Positions 53,140 to 64,000 of a stretch of DNA of 64,000 nt are shown here, piece after piece; positions within the stretch are counted from its first letter, which is position 1; every line of letters begins with the position of its first letter. The notes beneath the pieces are model-generated. The model searched no databases, was not told where the DNA came from, and saw only the letters and a list, made by a program, of their open reading frames with translations. Origin of the DNA: Pegea sp. RAD2-039 (Eukaryota > Chordata > Thaliacea > Salpida > Salpidae); NCBI GenBank assembly GCA_034620365.1, contig JAQGEQ010000084.1, positions 2,959,133-3,023,132 on the forward strand, read 5' to 3'. The position numbers and the translations under genes are program-made.

Positions 53140-53260
53140 TAGTTTGTCTGTTCTGCTGCATTAAGTTGCTGGCATACAGTGGAATCCTGCTGTATGGGCA
53201 ACAGCTGGATCTCTATTACTGCTCTAGCATATGTGCATGACTGTTCTCGGCCGAAGCTGG
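53140..53260 (-). mobile_element. SINE-like core in the H3-H1 spacer (left arm)
   Basis: It is the mirror copy of 61244-61364 and is homologous to the 10.1 kb element. The minus strand carries CAGCTGTTGCCCATACAGCA and GGATTCCACTGTATGCCAGC. Confidence 0.6.
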
Positions 53261-53532
53261 CTAAAATGAATTTCTAATCACATTTACTTGTTAATTTTGT
53301 TTAAAACAAGAGCTATTAAGTTTGCGAGGAAAGCGCAAAGTTAACAAAAATTTAGAATTTGCAAAAAGGTCTGTTCTAAAATAATTCTTCTGTATTACTG
53401 ACGTAATCGAAAAAGGAAATTATTCTTGTAGCTTAAGTTATACTCAGTCTGATACTGTCCGAACAATAACCTGAAAACTAACTTTGTTAATTGCTTGAAC
53501 AGCGTTTGTTGAATTCTAGCTTTCATTTAGGT

Positions 53533-53548
53533 GGTTCTGAAAAGAACC
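53533..53548 (-). terminator. Histone 3' stem-loop of H1 (left)
   Basis: GGTTCTTTTCAGAACC on the transcript strand. Its TTTC loop is the common animal form and differs from the core-histone copies. It is retained although the gene is broken. Confidence 0.88.
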
Positions 53549-53571
53549 GGCTTGAAACTAATATTAACAGC

Positions 53572-53850
53572 TTAAGCTTTTTTACCCACAGATTTATTTG
53601 AAGCTGACTTTTTAACACTACTCTTAGAATCACTTTTGTTTGCAGCAGACTTTTTAACAACTTTCTTTTTTACTGTTGTTTTATTTGCCAACTTTTTAGG
53701 TTTTGATGGCAACACTTTCTTCTTAGATGTCTTAGAAGCAGGCTTCTTAGCTGTTTTGACTTTTGAAGAAGCAACAGATTTCTTAGTTGATTTTTTTGCA
53801 ACTAAAGTTGTTTTTTCAACCTTGCTTACAGATTTCTTTTCCACTTTAGC
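53572..53850 (-). pseudogene. Histone H1, 5'-deleted (left copy)
   Basis: Only the Lys/Ala/Ser-rich C-terminal tail survives (KKSVSKVEKTTL to SNKSVGKKA). Compared with the intact mirror copy at 60366-60932, a 384 bp block corresponding to about 60262-60645 is absent. The lost block contains the 5' untranslated part, the start codon and the whole winged-helix globular domain. No in-frame ATG precedes the remaining frame. The junction falls at a TTTTA run found at both edges, so microhomology-type deletion is likely. Two or more substitutions separate it from the intact copy (for example Ala for Val in the VAKKST segment). Confidence 0.92.
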
Positions 53851-54639
53851 AAACGTAAAGAACGTAAAAGTTCCAAAGTCAACAATTTTAATTAAATCTG
53901 TTCTTTAAATCAAGATAACTATGTATACAAAATTACTAAAATTCTTTTGTTTATAATTTTAGATTTTAAATAAGTAATTCACCATTTATCTACTTCATTC
54001 TTATCCAGCTGTAGTGAATTTTTTACGTTATTTCTCACAAAATACCAGTGTATGAGATAACAGTTCTTATGATAGTATCATTCCATTTTTAACTGGCTTT
54101 TATTTAACTAAAAGCTATTCTAACTTGCAATTACAGTCTTGATTTTTATTGAAGTGCATGCTAAAGGTTTTAATAACCGTAGTTTAAACTAGTTAATTTA
54201 AACAATGGCAATTACTAATTAATTTTATGCAAGAATTTTAATTATAAAACTACAGATACGTAATTATGCATTTTTAATTTAGCTCAATAAACTTTTAAAA
54301 AGACTTAGATTATGGACCCACTATTTATTTTTAATAATTGCTAGTTACTTATTGACTAATGAACTAGTAAAACTAACTTATTGACTAATCAACTCATAAT
54401 CTTGATCTATTGACACGGTATCAATTTAATTTACACCAGGAAAGCCTTATTGCTAAAACTCTAGACATGCTAAAAATATCGAAGGTTCTATTATCTACAT
54501 TAGATTAGAAGAAATACACCAAGTAAACACAAGTTTAAACGTTTATATTCTATACATTCGCTATTAATTCATCGACTAATTCTTTTAATTTCTTTTCGAA
54601 AACACTCAGTTGTAACTTCTATTTTAGTTAAATTCCTTT

Positions 54640-54722
54640 CCTGGTTTCATCTCACCTGTAGTGATGTGAGCAAGAAAATTTATAAAATATTTGAAAACAA
54701 CCAGATAAAGCAAATGGGGTTT
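54640..54722 (+). mobile_element. LINE ORF1 start, cut by the palindrome boundary (left)
   Basis: The plus strand encodes KKIYKIFENNQIKQMGF, the same as the start of the ORF1 piece at 59220-59453. Similarity stops at 54722 in mid-ORF. Confidence 0.6.
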
Positions 54723-54763
54723 CAACCATTGGTTATAAAAATGTTATTAAGTTGGTTGTTTAG

Positions 54764-55156
54764 TCATTTAGCTTTATTCTCTGGTTCCATAACCAGCTGG
54801 TCGCTGTCATTAAGCAAGGGAGGTCTCACCTCAAGCTTGTGATTTATAAAGCCAAAAAACGTTTTCTTGTTAGTTAAAGATAAAATTGCGCAATCTCTTC
54901 TTGAGTAGAAACTAGAATTAGATTTCTTGCAAACTATACAAAGATCTTTGTACAGATATTTGGTAGAATGGTCTGATTTAGTTAGTTTGTATATGAGGTT
55001 TTTCAAATGTTGTGAGTTCCTTAAATATTTGGACAGATAATATTTTGTCGACTCTATAAAAACGTATAAATTTCTCAATCGACTTATAAAAATTGTTAGT
55101 AAGCCGAGAGTAAAAAGTATTGATGTATGCAGAGAGTTATTATACTTCATTTCCAT
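54764..55156 (-). mobile_element. LINE ORF2 fragment, endonuclease-RT linker
   Basis: An open frame of 130 codons whose second half resembles the linker before the reverse transcriptase of CR1/Jockey-type LINEs. It has a tyrosine/lysine run and then KKTFFGFINHKLEVRPPLL followed by acidic residues and ENKAK. The upstream sequence to about 55330 is frameshifted. The orientation is the same as the RT pieces at 58180-58930, but the order is not collinear, so it is a separate fragment or a rearrangement. Confidence 0.5.
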
Positions 55157-55199
55157 CCAAATGTACGACTACTCATCGTAGTAAGATGCTTTTTACAGC

Positions 55200-57690
55200 A
55201 AACCCCATACCATATACACAAAGTTCGTTGACAGGCTTTCCTTGAAAGAAAAAGGTGTAGTCTCTCTCTCTTTATGAGCCTTAGCCAGCAAGACGCGTCT
55301 CTTGAAGGCCGGTAAAACCAACTTATAGGCAAGAAAGCTCATTTTTGATAATGGCCGTTTTTACTGACGTAATCGTCCATAACGATGGTCATAGTACGGA
55401 CGTTTCAACTTGCCAGTTTAACCATGAATATCACATTTCTAATTTTAGCCAGGAGCACTAGTTATACTCTGCTTGTCACTTATAACACTGCGAAACCCCA
55501 GGCACGGTGTTTTATTTGTAAAAGCCGACATAGTTATTAAATACTTTTTTATAACACCTTAATTAAATGTTATTTTACTACCTGAAAAATCATTTGCAAT
55601 AAAATCAAAGTTTTTCAAATAATTCATAATTTGAAATTTTCATAGTTGTATTTGTTTGAAAACTTGATTAAAGACTAATATTATCAATTTGTTGATTTTT
55701 TGTTGATTTATCCAAGTATTCAAAAAAATCAGACGTTTTTACACTGCAATTTCAAAAACACCAAGTTACAAAATGCAATCAGTTTAATCAGCAAATATAT
55801 AGAAAGTGATAATCAAGCAGATTAAAGGAAAAGTTGCTTTTAAATCTTTAATTTAAAGAACCTTGGCTATTTCGATGTTTAGTTCGGTTAGTGAAAGTTA
55901 ATATTCATAACTACTAATTATTAAAATAATTTTTATTGTCACTGGTTTGTAACTTTATGGTATTTAATATTCTGTTATTAAATTAACATAAATTCATTTT
56001 TGGTGAACAATTTATGTTTTTAATAAAGGTTTCTTATCCTTTACAACAAAAAATGGAAAAAAGTTTTTTCATTATCTATTGAAGCTGTTTTTACAGTTTT
56101 AATTCCACGCATTCAATAAATAAGTAATTTGGCAATAGTTCTTTCAACTTTAATTTTAGTTAAAGTGTTATTTGTTAATTTTTTTTTAACTATTGTTCAA
56201 ATAATCATTGATTAATTAAAAATAGTAAAAATCCTGATTATAAAACTTTAACATATAGTTGAATCTGCCAATAACTAATGATTATATTTAATCTATAGTG
56301 AATGATTAATAGAATATAGGCATTATATCATGTTGTAAATAGTTTGCAATTTTCTGATAAGTATAAAGTTTAATAAATTTGCAATAATATCTTTTGAATA
56401 TTCCCATTAAAGATATAAAAGTGAAAAAAAAATCAGGAAAATAAATGATAAACTCTTTCAATTTTAAGAAAGTTTACTAAATTTGATGATAGTTTAAATG
56501 TACTTTATGTGAAGGGTATACAAATTTATTTTTGGTACATCTAATTTCTATTTCTTTTGTTTCAAATTTATAACTAAATAAATTCATCGTTTGTGCATTA
56601 TTAAAAAATTGTTTATAACTTCTTTGAAAATACTTTTCTGTAGAATTTATTGCTTTATATATAATTCGAAAACCATTTATGATTTATTTCACATTATTAT
56701 TTGTTGGGTATTAAGAAGGTATTTGAACTTGTATAAGCTTTAATAGTGATTTGCATAAATAATTAAACTATTGCTCTTATAATAATAAGTCTTATTAGAT
56801 AAGAATTTAAGTAATGGAATTTGAAAAATAATTTTCATCGGTCGAAAAATAAAACATTTTATGGCAGTAATGATGACGCAAAATAATTTTACTAAAAATT
56901 TCAACTTCTAAAAATATTTTTTGCTTCCAACAACTGATATTCTAGCAGAAGTAACATTTTCTAAATCAAAATCTTGATAACTTTTTTGCGTATAAAATGA
57001 TTTCTGCTTCAAAATTTCATTTAACTTTCCATATATTAATAGGTTTGATAAATGTTTTAAGTTTAATAAAAGCTTAATGGAACATTTTCTTAGATCTGTT
57101 AATTAAGTTCTGCGCAATGTTAGGTTTTCTAATTGTAGAAACGTATATGTTATCTTTATGTCTTTAACAAAGTTAAAACTGTATGATTCATTTGGTATTG
57201 TTAAATAAGTGTGTAGCCAGCTACACTTTTAGCTTAATGTTTAAACTTTAAGTTTTAAGTATATAGGATCTGTAATTTAAGCTCTAGCATAGTCTTAGGT
57301 TTTCTGATTGTAAGGTTGTATATGTTATCTTTTTGTTTATAACAGACTAAACAATTTTTTGAATATTTATTGCTGTTAAAAAAGTGTGTAGTTAGCTAAA
57401 CTTTGCTGCTATTGCTTTTAGCTTGTTTTTTTTTTTAAGTATATTCTTGTTTTACTATTTAAAGCAGCCATTATAATGAAGTTTTTCTATGAGTATCTTC
57501 CTAAAAGAATAATGTTTTAGTTTAAAAGTAATTTTATGTTCATGATAAAAATATTGTTTTCATATTAATTTTTAGAAAAACTGCATAATCTATTAGTTAT
57601 AGACTATTATATTGTTATTTCATCATATTAAAAACCCAACATTTTAAATATTTTTTTATAAAACTCTGATTTCTTTAAGATTAAAATAAA
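55200..57690. other. Palindrome centre, mostly unassigned
   Basis: A GC-richer segment (55240-55540) includes a TGACGTAATCG motif at 55365-55375, like the one in the H3-H1 spacer. The remainder is AT-rich, apart from the tandem duplication at about 57088-57445. Confidence 0.5.
57088..57445. repeat. Diverged tandem duplication, about 175 bp x2
   Basis: Two successive blocks share, in the same order, TTAGGTTTTCT, then TATATGTTATCTTT, AACA(A/G)A, GTGTGTAG(C/T)(C/T)AGCTA and a final TTTTAAGTATAT. The second block begins at about 57267. Confidence 0.7.
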
Positions 57691-57693
57691 AAG

Positions 57694-58165
57694 ATGACTG
57701 ACTATATTGAAAAAGATCAGTACAATCAACTAGTATACGAGGCCAGTGCAAACCTTAATTATGGCATGAAGCAAGATATAAACTTGTTTAAAGATCTGTC
57801 TAAATCTGGAGTTATTAAAGAAAATTATGAAATAAAGAAGCTTTATTGAAAAACGAAAACGATCAAATTCAAATAAAAACTTCTTTCCGTAGCTCTTTTA
57901 ATCGTAAGGAAAAACATCAAAAAGGAAAACGTTTCAGTGTGAGGTTTGTCTGAAAAAGTTTAAAACCAAACAAGCATTAAACGTAAACATACTTGTGAGA
58001 AGTCTTTTCAATGAAAGTTTGTGATAAATGCTTTACATTCTCAAGTAATCTAACAAGACATATCCGAAAACACACTGGTGAAAAGCGTTTTCAATGTGAA
58101 GTTTCTGGAAAAACCTTTTCATAATCTGGCAATCTGGTAGTTCACATGAGATCACATACTGATAT
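57694..58165 (+). pseudogene. C2H2 zinc-finger gene relic
   Basis: An ATG at 57694 opens a 51-codon frame (MTDYIEKDQYNQLVYEASAN...) that ends in TGA near 57848. Beyond it, in shifted frames, are three C2H2 units: [34 protein letters not shown]; and [10 protein letters not shown], stop, GNLVVHMRSHT. The second finger has lost part of its C-x2-C, and the third has Cys replaced by Ser. HTGEKR linkers mark a Kruppel-type array. No introns interrupt it, so it may be a retrocopy. It breaks off where the antisense LINE sequence begins. Confidence 0.75.
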
Positions 58166-58169
58166 GGCA

Positions 58170-58940
58170 TCCATACACTGACATTGTATTCAAGAATTGG
58201 ACGTAAGTACAATTTGAAGAGATTAATAAAAAAGCCTGGGTCCTTAGAGTTAAAGATATTTATAATAAAGTATATAAGGTTGATTGATTTTTCAAAGATT
58301 TGGGAAACATAATTGTGCCATTTAAAGTCAGATGGTAGAGTAATGCCGAGTTCTAGAACCGACGATATTCGTTGAGTAATAAATCCATTGATGGAGTATT
58401 GATTCAAGGAATTTGCAGCTGGTTTAAGGGAAAAAGTTATAAGTTCAGACTTTGTGGGATAAATTCTGAGCTGCCAATTCGTATATCAAATTCTACAGTG
58501 TGTAGTGCAGTTTGAAGTTTTGAAGGATTGTAAGATAATAGCTTGATGTCATTTGCATAAACAAACACAATGAAATCATCTACTGCTACTAGTCCTCTGA
58601 TGAAGTCTTCAATGAAATTTAAAAAGACTTTAAACGACTTTAAAACTGAACGAAACCCTGAATAACACCACTGATGACTAAAAGTATATAACATTGTTCA
58701 TCACGAGTTTGTTTGGTTCTACCTGATAAGTAATCTTCAATCCACTTTAAGGTAGAGCTGTTGATTGTTAAATTTTGTAAAACAATAATGAGCTTGTTGT
58801 GTGGGACAGAAACAAACGCTTTAGTGAAACCGAGATATATGATGTCACAAGGAGTAATAAGTTTGTAATTAGCTTTGAACTGATTAAGAAAAATGAGATG
58901 TTAGGTCAGGGAAGATCTCCATTTCACAAAGCCATGCTGG
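58170..58940 (-). mobile_element. LINE ORF2 reverse transcriptase fragments
   Basis: Minus-strand frames with frameshifts carry an RT order of motifs. These are an FxKAF-like segment near 58840, WIEDYLSGRTKQ near 58730, then VISGVIQGS, FVYANDIKLL (the catalytic YADD box with the first Asp changed to Asn) near 58560, and PILEYNVSVWMPY near 58215. This is a CR1/Jockey-like non-LTR element, dead. Confidence 0.75.
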
Positions 58941-59024
58941 ATATCAAATAATAAATGGTGCTTCATAAATTACCAGTCAAATTAGTCAAATGCCTAACAG
59001 TTTCGTTAGCTTAAACTTTTAACG

Positions 59025-59460
59025 TTAAAGTTTAATGGATCTTGAATTCAATCCTATTGTGAACGCATGTCGGAGCAAAGGACTCTTTTTGATGTGAGTG
59101 TCGGTGATCTTTTTGGCAAGAAGCTGTACCATGCTAGCATTTTTGTCGGTACCGGAATCACCGACTACCAAGGCCCATGTGACATGTTTCTTTGTCGAGG
59201 CATCCATTAATTTCATCCATTAATTTAAAGAAACTAGAAGTTTTTTGTTGAACTTGGCAACATCGTTGCCAATTTCAAATTTAAATTTGGCCAATTCAGC
59301 AGATACAGATTTGCTGATGTCGGATAATAAGTTTTGATTAAAATTAGAGGAGGTATATATTATGTCCATGGTTCCACATTTAATCAAGAACAATTTAAAC
59401 CCCATTTGCTTCATCTGGTTGTTTTCAAATATTTTATAAATTTTCTTGCTCACATCACTA
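59025..59460 (-). mobile_element. LINE ORF1 fragment at the right-arm boundary
   Basis: Two adjoining frames (59220-59453 and 59025-59216) encode KKIYKIFENNQMKQMGF, a helical stretch, and a block with WALVVGDSGTDKNASMVQLL. The first 60 bases of this ORF also occur in the left arm. It is followed on the same strand by the RT fragments, with the endonuclease region missing, so this may be one internally deleted element. Confidence 0.5.
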
Positions 59461-60365
59461 CAGGTGAGATGAAACCAGGAAAGGAATTTAACTAAAATAG
59501 AAGTTACAACTGAGTGTTTTCGAAAAGAAATTAAAAGAATTAGTCGATGAATTAATAGCAGATGTATAGAATATAAAAGTTTAAACTTGTGTTTACTTGG
59601 TGTATTTCTTCTAATCTAATGTAGATAATAGAACCTTCGATATTTTTAGCATGTCTAGAGTTTTAGCAATAAGGCTTTCCTGGTGTAAATTAAATTGATA
59701 CCGTGTCAATAGATCAAGATTATGAGTTGATTAGTCAATAAGCTAGTTTTACTAGTTCATCAGTCAATAAGTAACTAGCAATTATTAAAAATAAATAGTG
59801 GGTCGATAATCTAAGTCTTTTTAAAAGTTTATTGAGCTAAATTAAAAATGCATAATTACGTATCTGTAGTTTTATAATTAAAATTCTTGCATAAAATTAA
59901 TTAGTAATTGCCATTGTTCAAATTAATTAATTAAAAATTCAATTATTGATACCTTTAGCATGCAACTTTAATAAAAATCAAGACTGTAATTGCAAGTTAG
60001 AATAGCTTTTAGTTAAATAAAAGCCAGTTAAAAATGGAATGATACTATCATAAGAACTGTTATCTCATACACTAGTATTTTGTGAGAAATAACGTAAAAA
60101 ATTCACTACAACTGGATAAGAATGAAGTAGATAAATGGTGAATTCCTTATTTAAAATCTAAAGATATAAACAAAAGAATTTTAGTAATTTTGTATACATA
60201 GTTATTTTGATTTAAAGCACAGATTTAAATAAAATTGTTGACTTTGGAAATTTTACATTTTACAAAAAATAATTTATGTCGCTCAGGTCCGTCCACTACA
60301 ACTAGACTAAAATTTACATTCTTTGTTAGTCAATTGATTAGAATTAATCTAACTCATAATTAGTC

Positions 60366-60932
60366 ATGGTTGTCTCAGCTGCTTCTGGCGATACTGCTGC
60401 TTCTAAACGAACAAAAAATGTTAGAAAGAGACTGACAGATCATCCACCTTTCAAGCAAATGGTTCTGGCTTCTATTGCTGCATTAAAGCAACGAAAAGGA
60501 AGTTCCCGCCATGCTATTGCTAATTATATTAAAGAACATTATAAAGTCAAAGATAATTTCGAATTGCATGTGAGAAAAGCTATACTAAAGGCAATTACGG
60601 ATGGCGCTCTGATTCAAGCTAGTGGAATAGGAGCTTCTGGATCTTTTAAACTTGCTAAAGTGGAAAAGAAATCTGTAAGCAAGGTTGAAAAAACAACGTT
60701 AGTTGTAAAAAAATCAACTAAGAAATCTGTTGCTTCTTCAAAAGTCAAAACAGCTAAGAAGCCTGCTTCTAAGACATCTAAGAAGAAAGTGTTGCCATCA
60801 AAACCTAAAAAGTTGGCAAATAAAACAACAGTAAAAAAGAAAGTTGTTAAAAAGTCTGCTGCAAACAAAAGTGATTCTAAGAGTAGTGTTAAAAAGTCAG
60901 CTTCAAATAAATCTGTGGGTAAAAAAGCTTAA
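60366..60932 (+). CDS. Linker histone H1 (intact right copy)
   Basis: An intronless 188-residue H1 with a short N-tail, a winged-helix globular domain at about residues 25-95, and a Lys/Ala/Ser-rich C-tail that binds linker DNA. The globular domain reads HPPFKQMVLASIAALKQRKG, SSRHAIANYI and the final GASGSFKL. It lies head-on towards H3 in the same direction and carries its own 3' stem-loop. No TGACGTC motif is seen in the 150 bp upstream, unlike the core genes. This is the only complete H1 in the window. Confidence 0.97.
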   Translation: MVVSAASGDTAASKRTKNVRKRLTDHPPFKQMVLASIAALKQRKGSSRHAIANYIKEHYKVKDNFELHVRKAILKAITDGALIQASGIGASGSFKLAKVEKKSVSKVEKTTLVVKKSTKKSVASSKVKTAKKPASKTSKKKVLPSKPKKLANKTTVKKKVVKKSAANKSDSKSSVKKSASNKSVGKKA

Positions 60933-60955
60933 GCTGTTAATATTAGTTTCAAGCC

Positions 60956-60971
60956 GGTTCTTTTCAGAACC
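60956..60971 (+). terminator. Histone 3' stem-loop of H1 (right)
   Basis: GGTTCTTTTCAGAACC, 23 bp after the stop. Confidence 0.92.
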
Positions 60972-61243
60972 ACCTAAATGAAAGCTAGAATTCAACAAAC
61001 GCTGTTCAAGCAATTAACAAAGTTAGTTTTCAGGTTATTGTTCGGACAGTATCAGACTGAGTATAACTTAAGCTACAAGAATAATTTCCTTTTTCGATTA
61101 CGTCAGTAATACAGAAGAATTATTTTAGAACAGACCTTTTTGCAAATTCTAAATTTTTGTTAACTTTGCGCTTTCCTCGCAAACTTAATAGCTCTTGTTT
61201 TAAACAAAATTAACAAGTAAATGTGATTAGAAATTCATTTTAG

Positions 61244-61364
61244 CCAGCTTCGGCCGAGAACAGTCATGCACATATGCTAGAGCAGTAATAGAGATCCAGC
61301 TGTTGCCCATACAGCAGGATTCCACTGTATGCCAGCAACTTAATGCAGCAGAACAGACAAACTA
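61244..61364 (+). mobile_element. SINE-like core in the H1-H3 spacer (right arm)
   Basis: It reads CCAGCTTCGGCCGAGAACAG, CAGCTGTTGCCCATACAGCA and GGATTCCACTGTATGCC in order, homologous to 10118-10235. The element must have been in the histone unit before the palindrome formed. Confidence 0.6.
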
Positions 61365-61583
61365 GAAGTGTTTTCATTAATCAGATTGTGGGTGTGACAA
61401 TTCAACATTACACAAGTGATTAGCATACTTAATGGCAATTAATGGTTGATGTTTTGTATGAAATTATTAGTGTTGACCAGGGTAAATCTTACTCTTCAAA
61501 ACTATTTTCAGTTACTTTTAATCATCAGTTAAAATTATTTTTGAATTTAAGATATTTATCAAACAAAAGTGACTTTAAACGCT

Positions 61584-61596
61584 GTCGATGACGTCA
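61584..61596 (+). promoter_or_regulatory. TGACGTCA motif upstream of H3 (right)
   Basis: Mirror of 52908-52920, about 58 bp before the H3 ATG; GTCGATGACGTCA on this strand. Confidence 0.6.
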
Positions 61597-61644
61597 GTAA
61601 TTGTAATTAAATGTTAAACACAATCAATATTTATGCTTAGTTAA

Positions 61645-62064
<420 letters not shown>

Positions 62065-62080
62065 TGTGTTTTATGCACAA

Positions 62081-62096
62081 GGTCCTTTTAAGGACC
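62081..62096 (+). terminator. Histone 3' stem-loop of H3 (right)
   Basis: GGTCCTTTTAAGGACC, 16 bp after the stop; a perfect inverted repeat with a TTTA loop. Confidence 0.92.
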
Positions 62097-62477
62097 ACCA
62101 ATTTCTGACAACAAGCAAATTGTTTAAATTTAACTGAAACCTTGAATGGGAATTTAATTTTAAGGAATTTATATTAGTATTGTATTAAAGCTAACATGTA
62201 GTGATCGTAAAAAGTTTCTTAATGGATGACTAGTTGCAAATTTCTTTAACCTGTCAAAAGTATGTTTTTAAATACTATTTATCAAAAGCTATTATTTCAG
62301 TCTACAAATAAACTAAATCTAAAAATGTTTGTAAGTAGTGCTAACTAGTATAAGACAACTAGCAGCATTCCATTCAAATTAAAGCTTAGTTATTAGCTAT
62401 TTATATGAAATGAAGAAAAATGTTTGAATCTGTTAATTAGATAAAATTGTATAATTTAGCTAATAAATTAAATCACA

Positions 62478-62489
62478 CTCGCTGACGTC
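62478..62489 (+). promoter_or_regulatory. TGACGTC-type motif upstream of H4 (right)
   Basis: CTCGCTGACGTC, mirror of the left copy, about 65 bp before the H4 ATG. Confidence 0.5.
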
Positions 62490-62541
62490 TGTAACATTAA
62501 TTAATATAAACAAAAATAGTTGTAAACATTGTTCTATTTGA

Positions 62542-62865
<324 letters not shown>

Positions 62866-62879
62866 ATATTTCTATCAAA

Positions 62880-62895
62880 GGTCCTTTTTAGGACC
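62880..62895 (+). terminator. Histone 3' stem-loop of H4 (right)
   Basis: GGTCCTTTTTAGGACC, 14 bp after the stop. Confidence 0.92.
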
Positions 62896-63589
62896 ACTGA
62901 GTTTTTAAACTGAGCATTTGAAGGTTTGTGCAAGGTTGTGACAGTTGTACTAAGAGATATTCAATTGGCACTTTAGTGCATAATTAGTTGAGGTCTATTA
63001 TGCACATTGTTTTTAAGGACTGCTGGAAGAAAATGAAAAATTTCAATACTAATTATTTTATAGTATAACTTTAGTTCTTGAAACTGAAGATAATGATGTT
63101 AAGTATTTGGTATTTCTGTTCCATTTTATCCATATGATAATAAAACTTTAGTATGGATTTTTTAAGTTATAAGTATATCTCACGAGATTTTCATTTTTCT
63201 CATTCCAAAACTTTCATAAGATTCTAAATAATATAAAACTTATAATTAGTCTAAAGAAAAAGGCAAGAATCATTTTGGTAAAAATAAAATTTTTCAAAAT
63301 AAAACATCGATAATGTCAACAAAATATGATGACTAAAGCTCAGAATTTCAATAAATTAAATCTGTAAGGTGTTTACGCAAGAATAAAAATGCATTTTTAC
63401 TTTCACATCTTAAAATAAATATCTTCCAAATTGCATATTAAAGTCAGAGTTTTATTATTTCTGAATTTATTTTATATTGAAAACATCATAAACTTTCGTT
63501 TTCAAGACTAATCTTTTCTACACAGTTAAATTAAAAGCTGATAACTAGACCCGTCGCATGAAACTATTTTAATTTCATTTGAAATAAGT

Positions 63590-63605
63590 GGTCCTAAAAA
63601 GGACC
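63590..63605 (-). terminator. Histone 3' stem-loop of H2B (right)
   Basis: GGTCCTTTTTAGGACC on the H2B transcript strand, 15 bp after the stop. Confidence 0.92.
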
Positions 63606-63620
63606 TAAGATATGAAATAT

Positions 63621-63980
63621 CTATTTTGAACTAGTATACTTAGTGACTGCCTTAGTGCCTTCAGAAACTGCATGCTTTGCTAATTCACCAGGCAAAAGTA
63701 AGCGAACAGCTGTTTGAATTTCTCGACTGCTGATAGTAGATCGTTTGTTGTAATGAGCAAGTCGAGCAGATTCAGAAGCAATTTGCTCAAAGATGTCATT
63801 CACAAACGAGTTCATGATGCTCATTGCCTTGCTAGAGATACCGGTATCAGGATGAACTTGTTTCAGAACTTTGTAAACATAAATGCCAAAGCTTTCTTTA
63901 CGACGATGACGTCGCTTTTTGGCTTTTTCGACCGATATAGGAGCTTTGACGATTTTAGTAGATGCTTTGGATCCTGCCAT
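63621..63980 (-). CDS. Histone H2B (right copy)
   Basis: A 119-residue H2B identical in protein to 50524-50883. Its start codon is 20 bp from the window edge, so its promoter and the divergent H2A partner expected by symmetry lie outside the window. Confidence 0.98.
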   Translation of the reverse strand: MAGSKASTKIVKAPISVEKAKKRRHRRKESFGIYVYKVLKQVHPDTGISSKAMSIMNSFVNDIFEQIASESARLAHYNKRSTISSREIQTAVRLLLPGELAKHAVSEGTKAVTKYTSSK

Positions 63981-64000
63981 CGTAGGTGTCTAAATCAAAT

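Overview
This is AT-rich nuclear DNA from an animal. Spliced genes with GT-AG introns, a Notum-type Wnt deacylase, a synaptogyrin, a 7TM receptor with LDL-receptor class A modules, a ZSWIM2-type RING protein and a replication-dependent histone cluster with 3' stem-loops all point to a metazoan. The lineage cannot be fixed from the sequence. Introns of only about 49-60 bp sit beside introns of over 1 kb, and LINE and SINE debris is scattered throughout.

Layout. 79-1526 (+): three-exon Lys/Ser-rich protein of unknown function. 2294-2887 (-): mitochondrial ribosomal protein L11, intronless. 6382-6963 (-): unknown acidic exon. 7628-8594 (-): multi-pass membrane protein, possibly TMEM26-like. 8.6-15.7 kb: no gene seen, but a GC-richer SINE-like copy near 10.1 kb. 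15683-18948 (+): synaptogyrin, six exons. 22433-25769 (-): Notum, eight exons with an intact Ser/Asp/His triad and one GC-AG intron. 29010-35446 (-): GPCR with many LDLa modules joined directly to the 7TM domain. 36935-41937 (-): MIC60/mitofilin, 18 exons. 42.8-43.4 kb (+): LINE ORF1 relic. 44025-46725 (-): ZSWIM2-like protein, nine exons. 47.6-47.9 kb (+): LINE 3' end.

The right-hand 14 kb is a histone locus built as a giant palindrome. The left arm (about 50504 or lower to 54722) carries H2B, H4, H3 and a broken H1, with a frameshifted H2A just outside the proven arm. The right arm (59397 to the window edge) carries an intact H1, H3, H4 and H2B in mirror order. The 4.7 kb centre holds LINE ORF1 and ORF2 fragments and a decayed C2H2 zinc-finger gene. 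The outer parts of the arms look practically identical, while the inner parts have diverged; the left H1 lost about 384 bp, including its promoter-proximal region and globular domain. The histone genes share 3' stem-loops and recurrent TGACGTCA-like upstream motifs, so they are probably regulated together in S phase.

Exon boundaries were worked out by hand from splice signals and phase. They are phase-consistent for synaptogyrin, Notum, MIC60, the ZSWIM2-like gene and the 7TM part of the GPCR, but not for the second-to-third exon junction of the GPCR.
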